Shown here piece by piece: positions 11,812-23,918 of a DNA stretch of 64,000 nucleotides (the first letter of the stretch is position 1; every line of letters starts with the position of its first letter). Below the pieces are notes generated by a model that searched no databases, had not been told where the DNA came from, and saw nothing but the letters and a program-made list of their open reading frames with translations. This stretch comes from Asterella californica (Eukaryota; Streptophyta; Marchantiopsida; Marchantiales; Aytoniaceae), in the NCBI GenBank assembly GCA_036924285.1, contig JAYKYS010000005.1, positions 8,742,001 to 8,806,000 of the forward strand, given 5' to 3'. The position numbers were made by a program, and so were the translations under genes.

Positions 11812-12461
11812 CTAGCTATCACACTAGGATCCACACAACCAATCTCTCCAGCTGAGAAAGAAAATGCTTTATCATTACTAACTATCATCTTCTCGAAAGC
11901 TCGCTTTTCCACTTCAGTCAAGAAGCCACCTCCTCCTATTTGAAGTTGTTCGAGTGTCTCCTGAGTAAACTTGTGTCTTACTTGTGTAGGATCTCTAAGC
12001 ACAGGCTCGGCGACCGCCAACTCCCTCTACTGTCGTGAGTCAACAGGTAACAGGGTCGTCACAGACTTCACCTTCCTTGCTACAGCTTTATACTTGGCGT
12101 GTACTTCTGCTTCCTGATGAGAGCCACACCAACAGACTGCATCCTTCCATCCATTCTCCAGTCTCAGATGAGGACGATATCGCAAGTACGAGATAATCTC
12201 CTCAAAGAATTCACGAGAATGGATGGGGATCACCACCCTACCTCCCATCTGCTCCATCAACTTATCTACATTATCCAGCCAACGAACAAAAGATTGTACA
12301 CCTACAAACTCATCATAAACATCAAAAATCATCTCGTCTTCCTTTAGAACTCCTGTATAGCGCAGATTTGCTACATACTCCTCCATCAGCCTTCTACTCT
12401 TCTCAGTCAGATCATCTACTCGCGTGAACTCACTATAATCATCAGAACTGAAAGTCATCAA
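11772..12461 (-). pseudogene. element A linker between protease and reverse transcriptase
   Basis: Frames at 12461-12027 and 12020-11772 lie between protease and RT. They contain SRRLMEEYVANLRYTG, REFFEEIISYLRYRPH and HKFTQETLEQLQIG. Short distance, same strand and codon continuity make them part of the same polyprotein. I cannot assign a catalytic function. Confidence 0.5.
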
Positions 12462-12699
12462 ACCAGATCTCCAACCATGTACAACATAACTACTCTCTGA
12501 ATCTTGAGCAACCTCTTCACCAGCCTCATGTGATCCCTCAAGCTGCTCAAGCGAGATCGTAGTAGCAGTAGATCCTTCACTCTTGCTATCCCGTCCTACA
12601 AGAGTGGTTTCTGAAAACCCTTACTTCTACAGATAGGAGAATCTCTCAAGGTCTGTCGGTTCCGTTCGTGGTTCTACGAACGATCAGAAACTGCATAGA

Positions 12700-13379
12700 A
12701 TGTCTATCATTTGGACTACGGATCCTAGCGTAATAAGAACCGTCATCCATCACCTAGATCTCCATTCAAACTGCAGTGATATAAGATTGATCAAGAATCA
12801 CAAGATACGAAGCAGAAGACTGTAAGAAGTGCTGATCTACATCTACATCACCTATCTTCATCTTCACGTTAAGACAAGCGTTGTATAGCTCACCTTTCTG
12901 ATTGTTTGCAGCACGTAACTTCCAACCATGGTTCAGCTCGATAGGCTACTGACCTCTCTCATACACCTCCCGTGACATGATGTTGATCTCAGATCCGTGA
13001 TCAACCAAGGCAGCAACAGGTTCAGGTAAACTCCAAGGCGAACTCGTGTAGCAGTCGTAGCACGAGCCCAATGTCTTTTTCTAAAGTCACTATCAGTAGC
13101 TGGACTCTCCTCGTCAGCTTCTTCATCGTCGAACTCAATAGTGTTGGTACCAGCAACTAACGCTTCTTGTTGGTAGCCCTGGTCATCAGCTTCTTGAAAA
13201 TGCATCTTCTCGAACTCTGCATCATTCAAAGAAGCTCCTACTACATCTATCATCTGACTCTCTATCTGCTCGAACATCACTTGCCTCTTTCGCTTGATGA
13301 TGTCGATAATGAATTCATGAAACTCCCTCTTCGCAATATCAAGAACCTCCCAAAGAGAAAACTCGATCCGCGCATCCAA
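12700..13379 (-). pseudogene. element A retropepsin-like protease region
   Basis: The minus strand between about 13013 and 12972 encodes ALVDHGSEINIMS, which fits the aspartic protease active-site loop (usually DSG or DTG, here DHG). It is followed by a TAG stop after VYERGQ and then by open sequence PIELNHGWKLRAANN and, further on, DDGSYYARIRSP. The upstream frame 13379-12933 is acidic linker. The histidine after the catalytic Asp may be a family trait, because I recall similar DHGSEIN loops in related elements. Confidence 0.6.
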
Positions 13380-13883
13380 TATTCTCTACTCCAAGATGCT
13401 CTTGAGATCAGTTGAAGTCTCAATATCAACCGCCAACTTGTAAGCCGGTCCTTTCTTCTTCTCTTGGGCAGTAAACCTCCTTCCAGCCATCGTTGGCTCT
13501 TGCTGAGACCTCTGCACATCCTCCATCGGACCTGGTGCAGGTGGAGGAGCTTGAGAAGTAGAGGGGATGTACTCTGGAGGAGCTGCTTGTCTCCTTGTGA
13601 CTCTCCGTCTATCTCTAATCTCCTCAAGAACTCCAGTATCAAGTTCAGAGGTTTCTCGTCGCCTCTTTTCCTCCACAGAAGCATCATACCAATGAACATG
13701 TCTATCCACATCCAAGAATGCTCTGATAGAAGCAGCGTCTACATGATCTCCTCACTCTGTGACTCTACGAATAGACTCAGCTCCTCTCTTCAGATCTCAG
13801 AAGGAACTGAAGCAATACTTTTCTCAGTAGTCTTATCTAGCAATGTAGGACTAGAAGAGGCTTTGATATGCCCAGCATATACA

Positions 13884-14168
13884 TCAGAATTTACCAATGG
13901 TGCCACCAACACAGTTGCCGTTGCAGCCGCAGCAATCTGAGATAGACCTCATGCCTCCTCGCCCAAACTGCGTGCTCAACGGCTCTCCAGTAGAAGAAAG
14001 ATGCAGCCTACCGTTTTGATAGCGAACCACACCATCTCGCAAAGCAGCTGTGAGCTCCTGACAGTCTCCTCGAAAATGATCAAGACTATCACACCAAATA
14101 CACCTACGAACAGGAGCACCTCCTGGACATGCAGCAGTAGACGCCGGTGGCTGCTCTCTGCAATCCAA
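13884..14168 (-). pseudogene. element A CCHC zinc knuckle
   Basis: The frame reads CIWCDSLDHFRGDC, a CX2CX4HX4C zinc knuckle typical of gag nucleocapsid, near the start of a 94-aa frame. It lies between the gag frames and the protease region, as expected. Confidence 0.8.
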
Positions 14169-14219
14169 CTAGCTCTACCTTCAGCTCTCGCATCTGCCAA
14201 TCAGGTCTTCGATCTGGTT

Positions 14220-15165
14220 CTATTGACCGTGGTTCTCCGCAGGTCTTTGAACATGTACTCGTTGTACAGGAACTGGCATAACTGGCATCAAAGAAACTGC
14301 AGCCGAGGCAACAGGTCTGGGAGCAAGAGCCGGAGGCTGCTGTACTTGAGGAGCAATGTGAGGTTGAGAGGTCACTTCTGCAAGCGGACGTCCTCCCACA
14401 GCCACTCTCCTCCTCCTCTGCCTCGTCAATACAGCCACAGCATCCTCGACTCTCGCCCAATCAGCGGTAACACCTCCTTCAGCAGATCGATCGACCAACA
14501 TAAAACATAACCGATCTGCCGTAGCATCATCGGTAGCTTGCAGGAAAAGCTCTGCTCTCCTAGCATCTAAGGTTATTCGCTCTAGAGTTGAAAGTTGTCG
14601 GTATCTCCGATCAAACTCTCTCAACAACTCACTCAAGCTCATTATACAACCAGGTTGCTGCTCAACCCAGTCCAGAAATGTCTTTCTAGTAACTCTCTCT
14701 GAATCTTCCTCAAGAAACTCCTCTCGAAGAGATCGCTCAAAACTCATCCAGATTCCAAAGAAACCTCTGTACATCCTTAACTTGGTCTCGCAATTCAAGA
14801 ATGACAACTAACTCGAAGTTGGCTATCATCTCAGCACCTGTAACTCTAAGCAGCTCCATCTCTCTTCTATACTCACGCAGATATCTAGAAATATCTCTAC
14901 CCTCAAACCTTCCACATATGTTCACAATTGTTTGCAAAGCCTTGGTGGATTTTAACTCACCCCCTCCAACGATCGGATGTTGTTGGACTAGGGCCACAAG
15001 CGTCTTCAGAATCTCAGCCGTATTTAGACCAGATGCAGATGTCGTTGTAGCTGCTGGTGCAACAGAAGGTGCTGCGTTAGACGTAGATGCAGCAACCATA
15101 GAAGTAGCAGCAGCAGCGCCCTTGCGGTCCATCTCTTCTCCTTGTAGTAAACTCAACCTTCTCAA
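14220..15165 (-). pseudogene. element A gag
   Basis: Two minus-strand frames, 15165-14737 and 14807-14220, make up gag. The N-terminus is Ala/Thr/Ser-rich, and the probable start is the ATG of MDRKGAAAATS. Then come ICGRFEGRDISRYLREYRR and, after a frameshift near 14760, VTRKTFLDWVEQQPG, LSELLREFDRRYRQLS and RAELFLQATDD. This is the usual layout of a gypsy capsid domain (helical region before the zinc knuckle). The product would form the RNA-packaging particle. Confidence 0.7.
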
Positions 15166-15195
15166 TCAATCACCCCAAGAGCTCTCAGTGGAAGC

Positions 15196-16674
15196 AGGAC
15201 GGAACCTTATGGCTGTGTTATGACCTTGAAGGCTATGATCCGTTTACTCAGGGAAGCACTAGGTTTCTAGATGTGGATGGTTTACTCAAAGGATAGGCTT
15301 CAGGTTACAAGGTGACATTGTAAAACACTTATACATGTCTCTTGGCTCTTCTGATATGTTCAAGAAGCAAAGTTCAAGCTTGACTAACAATGATAAGATC
15401 AGATCGTGAACTTTGCCACTCAAGATTGGGAAATATGTGAAGATTTAGACTTCTGAACTTCTCCTGCATGTAAAAGAGAGCCCACTGAGCACACACACGA
15501 AGTTTCAGCTTGAGATCAAATTCTAGCACCGAGATATGGACAGAAAAATTCTGATCAAAGATATTGCGGTAATTTCTGATACTCAGACAGCTATTTCGAC
15601 CTACAACAGAAAATTGGCTTGATCACTTTCGAAGATTCTTACAGGATTTGGAGTCTACAAGATGCTGAACATCCCTGTGAAGTTGGGACTCCTAATTGTA
15701 CACGGTTCTCCAGATCTCGTTCTCTGAAGTTGCTGCTCTAGATTGGGAGCTTTTCATACCCCTTCTACTTCAGCGGTCGTCCTGAATTACTCACTCACTC
15801 AAATGACTTGAAAGTTTTTGGACAGTCGTAGCCCTGCTGACAGTGAACGCAGCCACGAAGGTTTGAAGCGATTTCCTTGATTCTGCTGCAATTGACACTG
15901 AAAACCCCAAATCCAACAAAAGTGATGCAATTCTGACTCAACTCGAACTTCAAATTGGTATAACTCCTTGTTTATTGATCCAATTCGATCAAGAATTTCA
16001 CTTACAGTGCTTGGCACGACGAGCTCTATCTTCCTGTGCTCTCAAATTTCACAGTACCATCACCAAATGCTCGAACTCTCCTTTAGACTTCTGTTTCTAA
16101 ATTTAGAGTTTTACAAAAGATAAAAACGGACCAATAGGAGTTCATAGCTCCACTTGGTTGTCTTTTTGTGCCTTAAACCATGTGGTAAAATTAATTCCAC
16201 TCATAAGCTACCACGTCAAGTTCCATAAAGTGCCAGCGTAAATCTTAAACTACCTAAAACGACACGCAGCCTTGAAAATAAGCTTAAACCAGCTAAAAAG
16301 CGTGCATGGCAACACGTAAGTACAACCCATGAGCTTAAACCCTATCAACATGGTATTGAACATCGTAGACAAATAAGAAGTCACTTGCACAAGCGCACAA
16401 ATGCTTGAACAAGATAACTAGCATACTATCAGCCTACTAGGACTTAAAATGTATAACACAATGGTGTTAATATATGCATGAAGGACTAGGAGTAACATTA
16501 AGCTAACTTCTACTGCTACTAACTCCCAAGTGTCGGAGTAGAAGCGTAACCCGTAGCCGTCAATGTCCACAACCTCCAGAATCGACTTCTTTGACGTCTT
16601 AACTTCACTCAGAGAGACTAACTCTTAGCAGAGAGGTGAATCATTTACTATGTGAAATGATTCACATCACGACA
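15196..16674 (-). repeat. 5' LTR of gypsy element A
   Basis: About 1.48 kb, matching 7848-9160 in the same orientation. It has extra sequence near 16000-16210 absent from the 3' LTR. The minus-strand start is TGTCGTGATG at 16674. No primer-binding site resembling the common initiator-tRNA PBS was recognised just inside 15196. Confidence 0.85.
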
Positions 16675-16850
16675 GCCCCTACCCTCAACCTGATTTGAAA
16701 AATATTCTCGAGCAAGTACCAAGTATCTCATCTGTCACAACCCAACCGACATAGTCATCAAATCTTTGATCCACTTGAAGTGGATTGCCAACGGATAAGT
16801 TGAGTGTAATCCGTCTTGATGTCGGATGTTTGAATACATTTGACATGTCA
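16675..16850 (-). pseudogene. gypsy element B: continuation of the interrupted integrase gene
   Basis: Plus-strand sequence from 16675 lines up with element A positions from about 10096 to 10270 (for example gaaaaatattctcgagcaag versus gaaagatcctctcgagccaa). The left flank of element A ends at the equivalent of about 10100. The two flanks therefore form one integrase gene split by element A. Confidence 0.6.
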
Positions 16851-16859
16851 AACAAGTGA

Positions 16860-18260
16860 AGAACGCACTTGACGAGTTCCAGAAGGTTATGGATAGAATT
16901 CTAGCAGGATTGGATTTTGTTTGGTGTTACATTGATGACATCCTAGTCTATAGTGTTATAGTTAAAGAGCACGAGAGACATTTATAGTTGGTGTTGGAGT
17001 GGTTGGGAACTCATGGTTTGAAGTGGCATCTTATGAAATGTAAGTTCTTCCAAGATCAAGTGGAATATCTTGGTCACACTATCTCTCGAGGTGGGTTGGG
17101 AGTATAGTAAACAAAGGATGAGACGACTGCATGCATTCCACGTCCCACAGATGTGATTCGAGTTTGAGCATTTGTTGGTTTGGTGAACTTCTATCATCCG
17201 TATGTGAAGAGATTCAATGCAATTGCAAAGCCTTTGACCAAGTTAACGAAGGTGGACTAAGATTGACAGTGAGGAGATGAGCAAGAGCGAGCTTTTCTAG
17301 AGATCAAGGATAGATTGACATCTACTCTCATCTTGAAGAGATCTATTCAGGGATGCCCGTTCCAACTGCACACTGACTGGAGTATGTTGAGACTTGGAAC
17401 GGTGCTGACACAAAAGAATGATGAGAGAAGGAAGTTCGTTATGATGTATGCGAGTCGTTCCAACAATTCAATAGAGTCGAAGTATAGTTCATACGAGAGA
17501 GAGTGTTTGGCTATAGTGTGGGTTGTGGCACACTTTTGATGTTATCATTTGAGAATCATTTCACTCTCATTACTGATCACCAGGCGCTCAGGTGATTAAT
17601 GAAGTCCGATAAGCTTACAGAGAAGCTTGCATGGTGGGCTCTGATTCTACAAGAGTACGACTTCCAAGTAGTTTATAGACCTGAGATAGTGAATGAAGAT
17701 GTAGATGGTTTGAGTAGAAATCCATGTACGAGTTAGAAGGATGATACAAGAGCTCGTTGGCATGATGAGATAGATGAGGAGGTGATGTTAGGTAAGCATA
17801 CATCGACCTTTTTGTGTATGTTGGTTCTAAGGATCATGTGGTAGCTTTAGTGAGTCAAAGGATAGATGGTGAGTCCTCATATCTAGAAGATAACAATGTT
17901 TTGAGGGATCAGCAAAATATCCATGATGATGTGATTGTTATGGAATATCTATATACTGACGTCTTGATTGGAGTGCCAAGGAGCGAGATCATGTTCTTCT
18001 TCAGCGAGACAAGAGGTTTCAGTGTGTGAGAGAAATATGTTCTTCGCATGCGAGAGGATGCGAAGGTGCGTGTTGTAACTTATTCGTCGTAGAGAGCACA
18101 ATTAGCTCATGCCCACGAGGAGTTGGAGCATTTTGGAATGAAGCGCATGTATAGCTTACTCCAAGGACAATATTGATGGCATTGTATGCACAATGATGTG
18201 CAGTAGTTTTGATACGATGTGTGATTTGTGATCGAGTATGAGCATCATTCAATGCTCTTA
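16860..18260 (+). pseudogene. gypsy element C: decayed pol (RT, RNase H, integrase zinc finger)
   Basis: Plus-strand pieces with many stops encode FQKVMDRILAGLDFVWCYIDDILVYS (with the YIDD box), then KCKFFQDQVEYLGHTIS, AFVGLVNFYHPYVKRF and KPLTKLTK. RNase H pieces follow, with DWSMLRLGTVLTQ, SSYERECLAIVW and ITDHQALR. Near 18105-18240 are AHEELEHFGMKRMY and CVIC, the HHCC integrase zinc finger. The residues resemble common plant gypsy pol and differ from element A, so this is another lineage on the opposite strand. Confidence 0.75.
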
Positions 18261-19020
18261 CTCCACAATTACACTCCTTGCCGATTCTGAGGTTGGGTTA
18301 CAGTTGGAGCTTGGACTTTTTGAGACCTTTATCGTTGATCGTTTTCATGCTACATGACGTCTCATACAGCAAATCAGATCTCCAGAAAACACCCGAGTGA
18401 CGTTTTCACAAGAAGCTGCACCCGAGCTTACCAAGCTGGGCAAGAGCTAAGCTAGACAAGCTGCCCTCTAGCTTGAGTTAAAGTATCACTTTGAATAAGA
18501 GTGAAAGTATCAAAATACAGAGCTCGTTGAGGAGAATGACCTCGTGTCTTCAATTGTGAGAAATAGTGTTATGTGCAATAGTTAGTGCAGTGTATAAGTT
18601 ATGAAAAATGTGAGAAAGAGAAATTCGTCGATTCTGACTCCTGACTTAGATCCATAATATGAAAGTATGAGTGAGTACTATAGTTTTGACTCCGCATTCA
18701 TTGAAAATGGAGTTGTATAAAATAATTGATGTAAAACAGATCCGTAAGAATGTAGAAGTAGTTTCCTTTAGGTTTATGTATGAATTTCATCTCTCTTTTT
18801 AACAAGAACAGATGTCATCCTTAGTGATAGAGGTGCCGACCTAGGAAGAAGAGGTCTCCGGATGAAATCCTCCTGCCATGTGTTCCTTATTCTGGCATGT
18901 TGACCTCTTGGATGGGAGTCTATGTTGGATATGTAGCCACGTCTTGCATATCTAAGGACGGGGGACCGATATCTCTCTCAATCGTGGACTTCTTAGTCTA
19001 AGCCTTCGCATGCCACTTCA
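18261..19020. other. no recognisable gene
   Basis: I see short fragments only. The sequence probably continues the decayed element C, but no integrase core motif was identified. Confidence 0.3.
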
Positions 19021-19335
19021 GTTATATGTCAAGAGTTACCTGGTGCAACTATGAGAAGGCTGTAAGTCCTATGGGGTGGCTCCGGTTATATACTAGGAGT
19101 TACTTGGTGCGGCTATTAGGGGGCTGTAAGCCCTATGGAGTGACTCATAGTTGTAACTTTGGTCTATATTGGATGGTCTGTAGTATAACCAAAGTGGCAT
19201 CGAAATGGCATCAAAAGTCAAGAAACTTTTAATAAGCAAGGGCTAGCTTAGCAGTATAACCAAAGTGGCATCGAGATGACATCAAGAGTCTAAGGAAATT
19301 TTTAATAAGCAAAGGTCTAGCTTAGCAGGGGGTAT
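19021..19335. repeat. two short tandem duplications (approx. 64 bp and 72 bp units)
   Basis: A unit of about 64 bp (rttatatryhaaggagttac-like, with CTGTAAGYCCTATGG) repeats between about 19020 and 19148. Next, a unit containing agtataaccaaagtggcatc repeats at about 19183 and 19253, ending in taataagcaagggctagctt each time. Both are imperfect. Confidence 0.6.
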
Positions 19336-19639
19336 ACTTTGTTGTTATGAAATTAATAAACAAGGGCCAACTTAGGAAGGGGCATGCTTGGTTGATACGC
19401 AAGTCTACTTATATAGACTCTAGCTTAGTTGAGGTGTTAGGGTTGGAAACAACAAGTATCGTGCGAAGAGAAAGTATTGTACTTTTTTTCAAGGAGAGCC
19501 ACAGAGACGCACAGGAGGAAGACAAGATTGAGAAGATCAGATTTATGAGAGATTTCAATGGTGAAGCTGTTGTAGGAAGAGAAACAAGGTGTTGGGAGTC
19601 ATCTATTGTTGCTTTTTTTGAGATCAATATATCTTTAGG

Positions 19640-19860
19640 TGAGCATGAGATGACCTTATTGAGTGAGGATTGACTATTGAGGAGTAATTTCTTTCTGACG
19701 AACGGGTGACAATGTTATTTAATGGAGATCAATTCTGATGAGCGGTAGACAATCTTATTGAGTGAGGATCGACTATGGTGAACAGCAGAAAATCTTATTG
19801 AGTGAGGATCGACTGTGATGAACAGGAGATAATCTTATTGAGTGAGGATCGACTGTCAAA
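19640..19860. repeat. approx. 40-bp minisatellite
   Basis: The string cttattgagtgaggatcgac recurs at about 19753, 19793 and 19833, spaced by 40 bp, with more diverged units upstream from about 19650. Confidence 0.75.
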
Positions 19861-20228
19861 CAAGAATTGGAATCTGTGGAGGACTTTTAGCTATCACAAG
19901 AAGAGAAATAAAGCATTGGGAGTTAGGATTTCTTCTACTGTTGTGTTTGGAGGTGAATCTATCTTTTGGTGGATGAGAATTGATCTTATTGAGTAGAGAT
20001 CTAATGTTAGACAATGATTGATATTTGTGATCGATTGATACACAAAAACTGAAATCTGCTAGAGACTTTGGCTGTTGTAGGCAAGCTGGTTGACCTTGTC
20101 TTCTTATTCAACCTCTACTAATCACAGTCAGAAGGCTCGCCTTTCCTGCAACCAAATATGATAACATGTTTCAAGATGAATCTAGATCGAGAGATGTAGT
20201 ACAACCCCGTCACCTGGTTGAAGAGTCG

Positions 20229-20280
20229 TTAGGTCAATGTGTCTCAGATCCATGTTAGGTCAATGTGTCTCAGATCCATT
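20229..20280. repeat. 26-bp perfect tandem duplication
   Basis: gttaggtcaatgtgtctcag plus atccat occurs twice back to back. Confidence 0.9.
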
Positions 20281-22170
20281 AATTGTTGTCGTTACCTCAG
20301 AAATTTGTCCATTGACTCAGTTATTATATAAGCACATCTGGCGTCCAAAGCCGTCTGGTGTATCGAAGACTAAGTGGGATATCGCGTATGTGTCAAAATA
20401 TCATCCTCAAACAAGCATGTCTATAATCGTAACAGTAGACTGCTCAGAAAGTGCATTTACAAATAGATTCAACCCAGTAGTCGATCTTACATTCAGTTCT
20501 AATTTTTGTACATACTCAAACGCAGAAAAGACCACGTTAGACTATATCACCCAAGTTTGTGAGTCCTTGGAACCATTGGTTTTTCATATACAAGGATCAG
20601 TATCGTCATCCATTGTCAACCATATGATCTATTGAAAGGTTGTTCAAAGATCATAAAAAATACGATGGATATTGGAACTTACATCGACATCCATATTAGA
20701 TAATGTTAAACATGTCACTCTTCTTAGAGTAGTCTCTGATCACGACCAAGGAATCACTTCAACATTCATTGCCAAAACAGTGTTTGGTCCAGGTTATTGG
20801 AAGTTTAACACATCCTTATTAAAGAAACCAGGATGTAAAGCAATAATTCGTAGAACGGTAAACGAAATGAATACAATAAAATACAATTTGAATCATAAGT
20901 AGAATGGTTTCCTGAAACACTCAAACTTCAACTTCAAATTCATTTAAAAAAATATTCCAAACAACAATCTATTCACACGATAATCACAATTAAGGTTTAT
21001 GGAGTCATAGTTGGAGCAAAGTAGTCTTCAGTTGTCAAAGACACCTGAAGATGCCAATAGTAAAGACAAGATTCTCTTGTTGAAAGAAAGACAGGCTAGT
21101 TACTACAGTGATACACTTGGAAAAGAGCAACTGAAAGTATGATTAACCATCTAAGTCTTATCTAACTTAGCCAAGGTTCGAATGGCACATACGGTTGTGA
21201 ATGAAATTATTTCAAAAGATAAAATCATAAAAAATACACTTGATGACATAATAAATGAAGGTAAGTCTTTCTATTCTAATCTTTACACTTCAGGACAAGA
21301 CTCTCTAGAGTCTTCACGAATACCACCAGTAAAAACACAAGAATTTCTCTCATTCAGAACTATTTCTCTCCATCATAGAGAGATTTTCTAGAAAAACTGT
21401 TTAGCGAAGTCGAGTTAGAGCAAGCATTAAAAAAACTCCAGAATGGAAAAACACCTAGAATAGACGGGTTATCAAATGAAATATATAAGTTAAAAAACTA
21501 TAGACCCATTACTTTACTGTGCTCAGATTATAAAATCGTAGCAAAATGAAAATAATAGTTCCAGATCTAATCCAAGAAGATCAGACTGGATTTGTTCCAC
21601 AACGGCATATTGGCTACTATATTAATATATTTCTAGACGTACAAGAATATCTCCAAAACACATGTAAACAGGGGTGGGCTTTTCTGATGGATACGGAGAA
21701 AATTTATGATTTGGTTGATCGCTCTTTCCTACACAAGAGTCTTGTTCAAATGGAATTTGGCTCTAGTTTCATAAGATGGTTTGATGTTTTACTTACAAAT
21801 ACATACTCAAGAATTTTGATTAATGGATTTCTATCAAAAACGTTCATCGTGCAAAAAAGAATGAGACAAGTATGTCCGTGGGTGCTGCTTCTTTTTCCAT
21901 GTGTAATGGAACCTCTTGCATCTAACATTAGAGGCTCCTGAGCTCAAGGCATAAACTTATCGCGATCAGTACGTCTACAATATAATGGTTACGCAGATGA
22001 CACAATATGTTATCTAGAGAAGTTAGAAGATATTTCAGTAATTCAACAAATATTTAACAAATTATCCGAACTAAAAGCAAATGTAAGAATACACAATAGG
22101 AAGGAAAAAGTGAATTTTTGTATTTCAAATGATAACGATTTCTATCATCGGATTAATACTAGTTATATGT
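20281..22170 (+). pseudogene. decayed LINE (endonuclease end and reverse transcriptase)
   Basis: Plus-strand pieces show GPGYWKFNTSLLKKP, the usual end of an apurinic-type LINE endonuclease domain, at about 20790-20835. RT pieces follow: LEQALKKLQNGKTPRIDG, LKNYRPITLLCSDYKI, QTGFVPQRHI, a palm motif read as FLMDTEKIYDLVDRSF, and NGYADDTICYL (the YADD box) at about 21985. Between IDGLSNEIYK and NYRPI the usual linker is missing, which points to an internal deletion. Stops and frameshifts are frequent, so it is inactive. The motif set fits an L1-like clade. Confidence 0.75.
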
Positions 22171-22920
22171 AAGATGTTTCGGATAGAAAACCAATACGAA
22201 TTATCATTTCTCAGTTTCATACTACTGGAAAAGTAAGTCCAGTCAGATCATTATCGAATGTATTTGTTAATCATCGGTTTTTAACAGATAATTATGTTTA
22301 CTAGATGGAACTGAAAAATCTCTCAATTATAAGAAGAGTCACGACAGCTAAGTCATACATTGCTTCTAAAATCTGGTTTGTGACAGCACAAGTCCCGCCT
22401 CCGCAAAGAACGATTCAAGCCATGCTTTAGAGCTTTATCCAAACCGACCAATCAGTAGAGATAGAAGAATCCAACAAACACTTCTCCCCATGGACACGAT
22501 ATACTTTATGTGTTGACTATGCATATGGAGGTCTTAAGGTGTTAGACTCTGCCCAAACCAACCCAAATTAAAGCCTTCTATGCAAAATGTGTTGTACAGA
22601 TTTTAATGAATTAATCTAAACGTTGGACATGTCTACCCAAATACTTCATCCAACACATTAAAATATTACGTTCTTTTGCCAGATCTTACGACAGTAGTGA
22701 CGATAAGTTCTCTACGCAAGAAGTATTATTGAAAGTATTCATATAATTCTTCCATACTTAAAGACTGAAGTGATTTGGTTTAATCGGTTCATCAAAGATA
22801 ACAAAGACCAAGTTTTCGAAACACTTTGTATTTAAGCAACTAATGGACAAAAATATTGTGTATGCTTATCATTTCATGTATTTCGTACATATATCAAGAG
22901 GTTTCAAATAGAAACTTAAG
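22171..22920 (+). other. probable 3' part of the LINE remnant
   Basis: No further clear motif was found, although AT content and short frames continue as in the LINE upstream. The composition changes sharply at about 22935. Confidence 0.3.
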
Positions 22921-22929
22921 GGTTCATAT

Positions 22930-23910
22930 ACAAGAAGTTGTGGTTCCGGCCGAGGAGTGGAACGGACAAACTGGAAAAGCGGAATATAAATTCTCGTCCT
23001 CGGTAGGGCACGCGGGAGACGGGAGAGGAGGGGGTTGTGGTCTTGGGTGTTAGGGTTTGCTGCTTGTATTTTTGACTTGTTGTGCCTTGGGGGTTAGGAC
23101 AAGCTCGTTTGTTATCATCTTCGCGGGGTGGGGTGTTGCTGTTCTTCATGTTCGTACTTTCTCGGCGATTGCGGGCTTGGGAGTTAGGGCTGGCTCGTGT
23201 GTTCTCGTCTTCGTCCTGTTTGATGGCGGGCTCTGCTGAGATGGAGTATCGTGGTGTTGTTTATTGTTCGGGGGTGGTATTTTCTCTGTGGCCGGACCCT
23301 GTTGCCGAGATGGGGGTTTTCGTAATCTTCCTGTGGACCGCTAGAGGAGATGGACGGTGTTGCTTTTTCACGGTGTCGGGATTGTGTGCTTTTCGTCGTT
23401 CGTCGTTTTGGGGGTCTGCGTGGTTCTATTGCTAAGTTTCTTTGAGGTTCTGCTGTTTTTGCATGTGCCTTGTTGCATAGTTGTTCTTGCTGTGGCGGTG
23501 TTAGACTATCAGAGGGACGGACAAGTGAAGTGAGATGCGGTATCGCACGTTGGGTTTCCTCTTGTACTTCTTTGGTTCCTCTCGGCTGTCCCGGTTGTTT
23601 TCTGCTGTCTGGCTTTTCGTTCGATTGACTGTTTGGTGCTTTGGTGCTTTCACTTCTTCCGTCCCGTCAAAAAGGTATCATTTTCTGTCTTTTGCTGTCA
23701 TGTATTTTCACCACTTTGCTGTGGTCTTCGAGGAGTGGCGCTCGCCGTGCTGTGGCTGCCGTTGTTGTGCCGGCGGCAGTGCTGGCCGTGTCATCGTCTA
23801 TATGTCTTTGCCGTTGGACGATGATACAACATGTCAGTTTGCTTATGCTGACACTGCTCGGGCACCAGTAACGGGGAGTTTGTGTCCATGCTTGTCTTGC
23901 TTCATTTAGG
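22930..23910. other. GC-rich block of unknown nature
   Basis: The base composition rises sharply compared with both sides, with G-rich runs on the plus strand. Several overlapping plus-strand frames are open (23082-23435 and 23535-23909), but they look like by-products of low stop-codon density. The end contains LPLDDD, echoed by LPLDDEFF in the next stretch, so it could be 5' sequence of the element below. Confidence 0.3.
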
Positions 23911-23918
23911 TACGTTCA

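Larger units (their letters stand above)
7848..16674 (-). mobile_element. Ty3/gypsy LTR retrotransposon, element A (decayed)
   Basis: An 8.8-kb element on the minus strand with the order 5' LTR (15196-16674), gag, CCHC zinc knuckle, protease, reverse transcriptase, partial RNase H, integrase, polypurine tract and 3' LTR (7848-9160). The domain order with integrase last is Ty3/gypsy. Stops and frameshifts interrupt gag and pol, so it is not autonomous now. Both flanks are integrase sequence of a related element B, showing a nested insertion. I found no clear 5-bp target duplication. The protease region resembles, from memory, a DUF4100-type retroelement family known from fungi and plants. Confidence 0.85.

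Noticed and set aside
19640..19860. CRISPR-like array
   Set aside because: Spacer-free tandem repeats in a eukaryotic genome; the units run directly into one another.
23082..23909. Overlapping long plus-strand ORFs in the GC-rich block
   Set aside because: Several frames are open at once, as expected from high GC; peptides are Cys/Phe/Arg-rich without domains.
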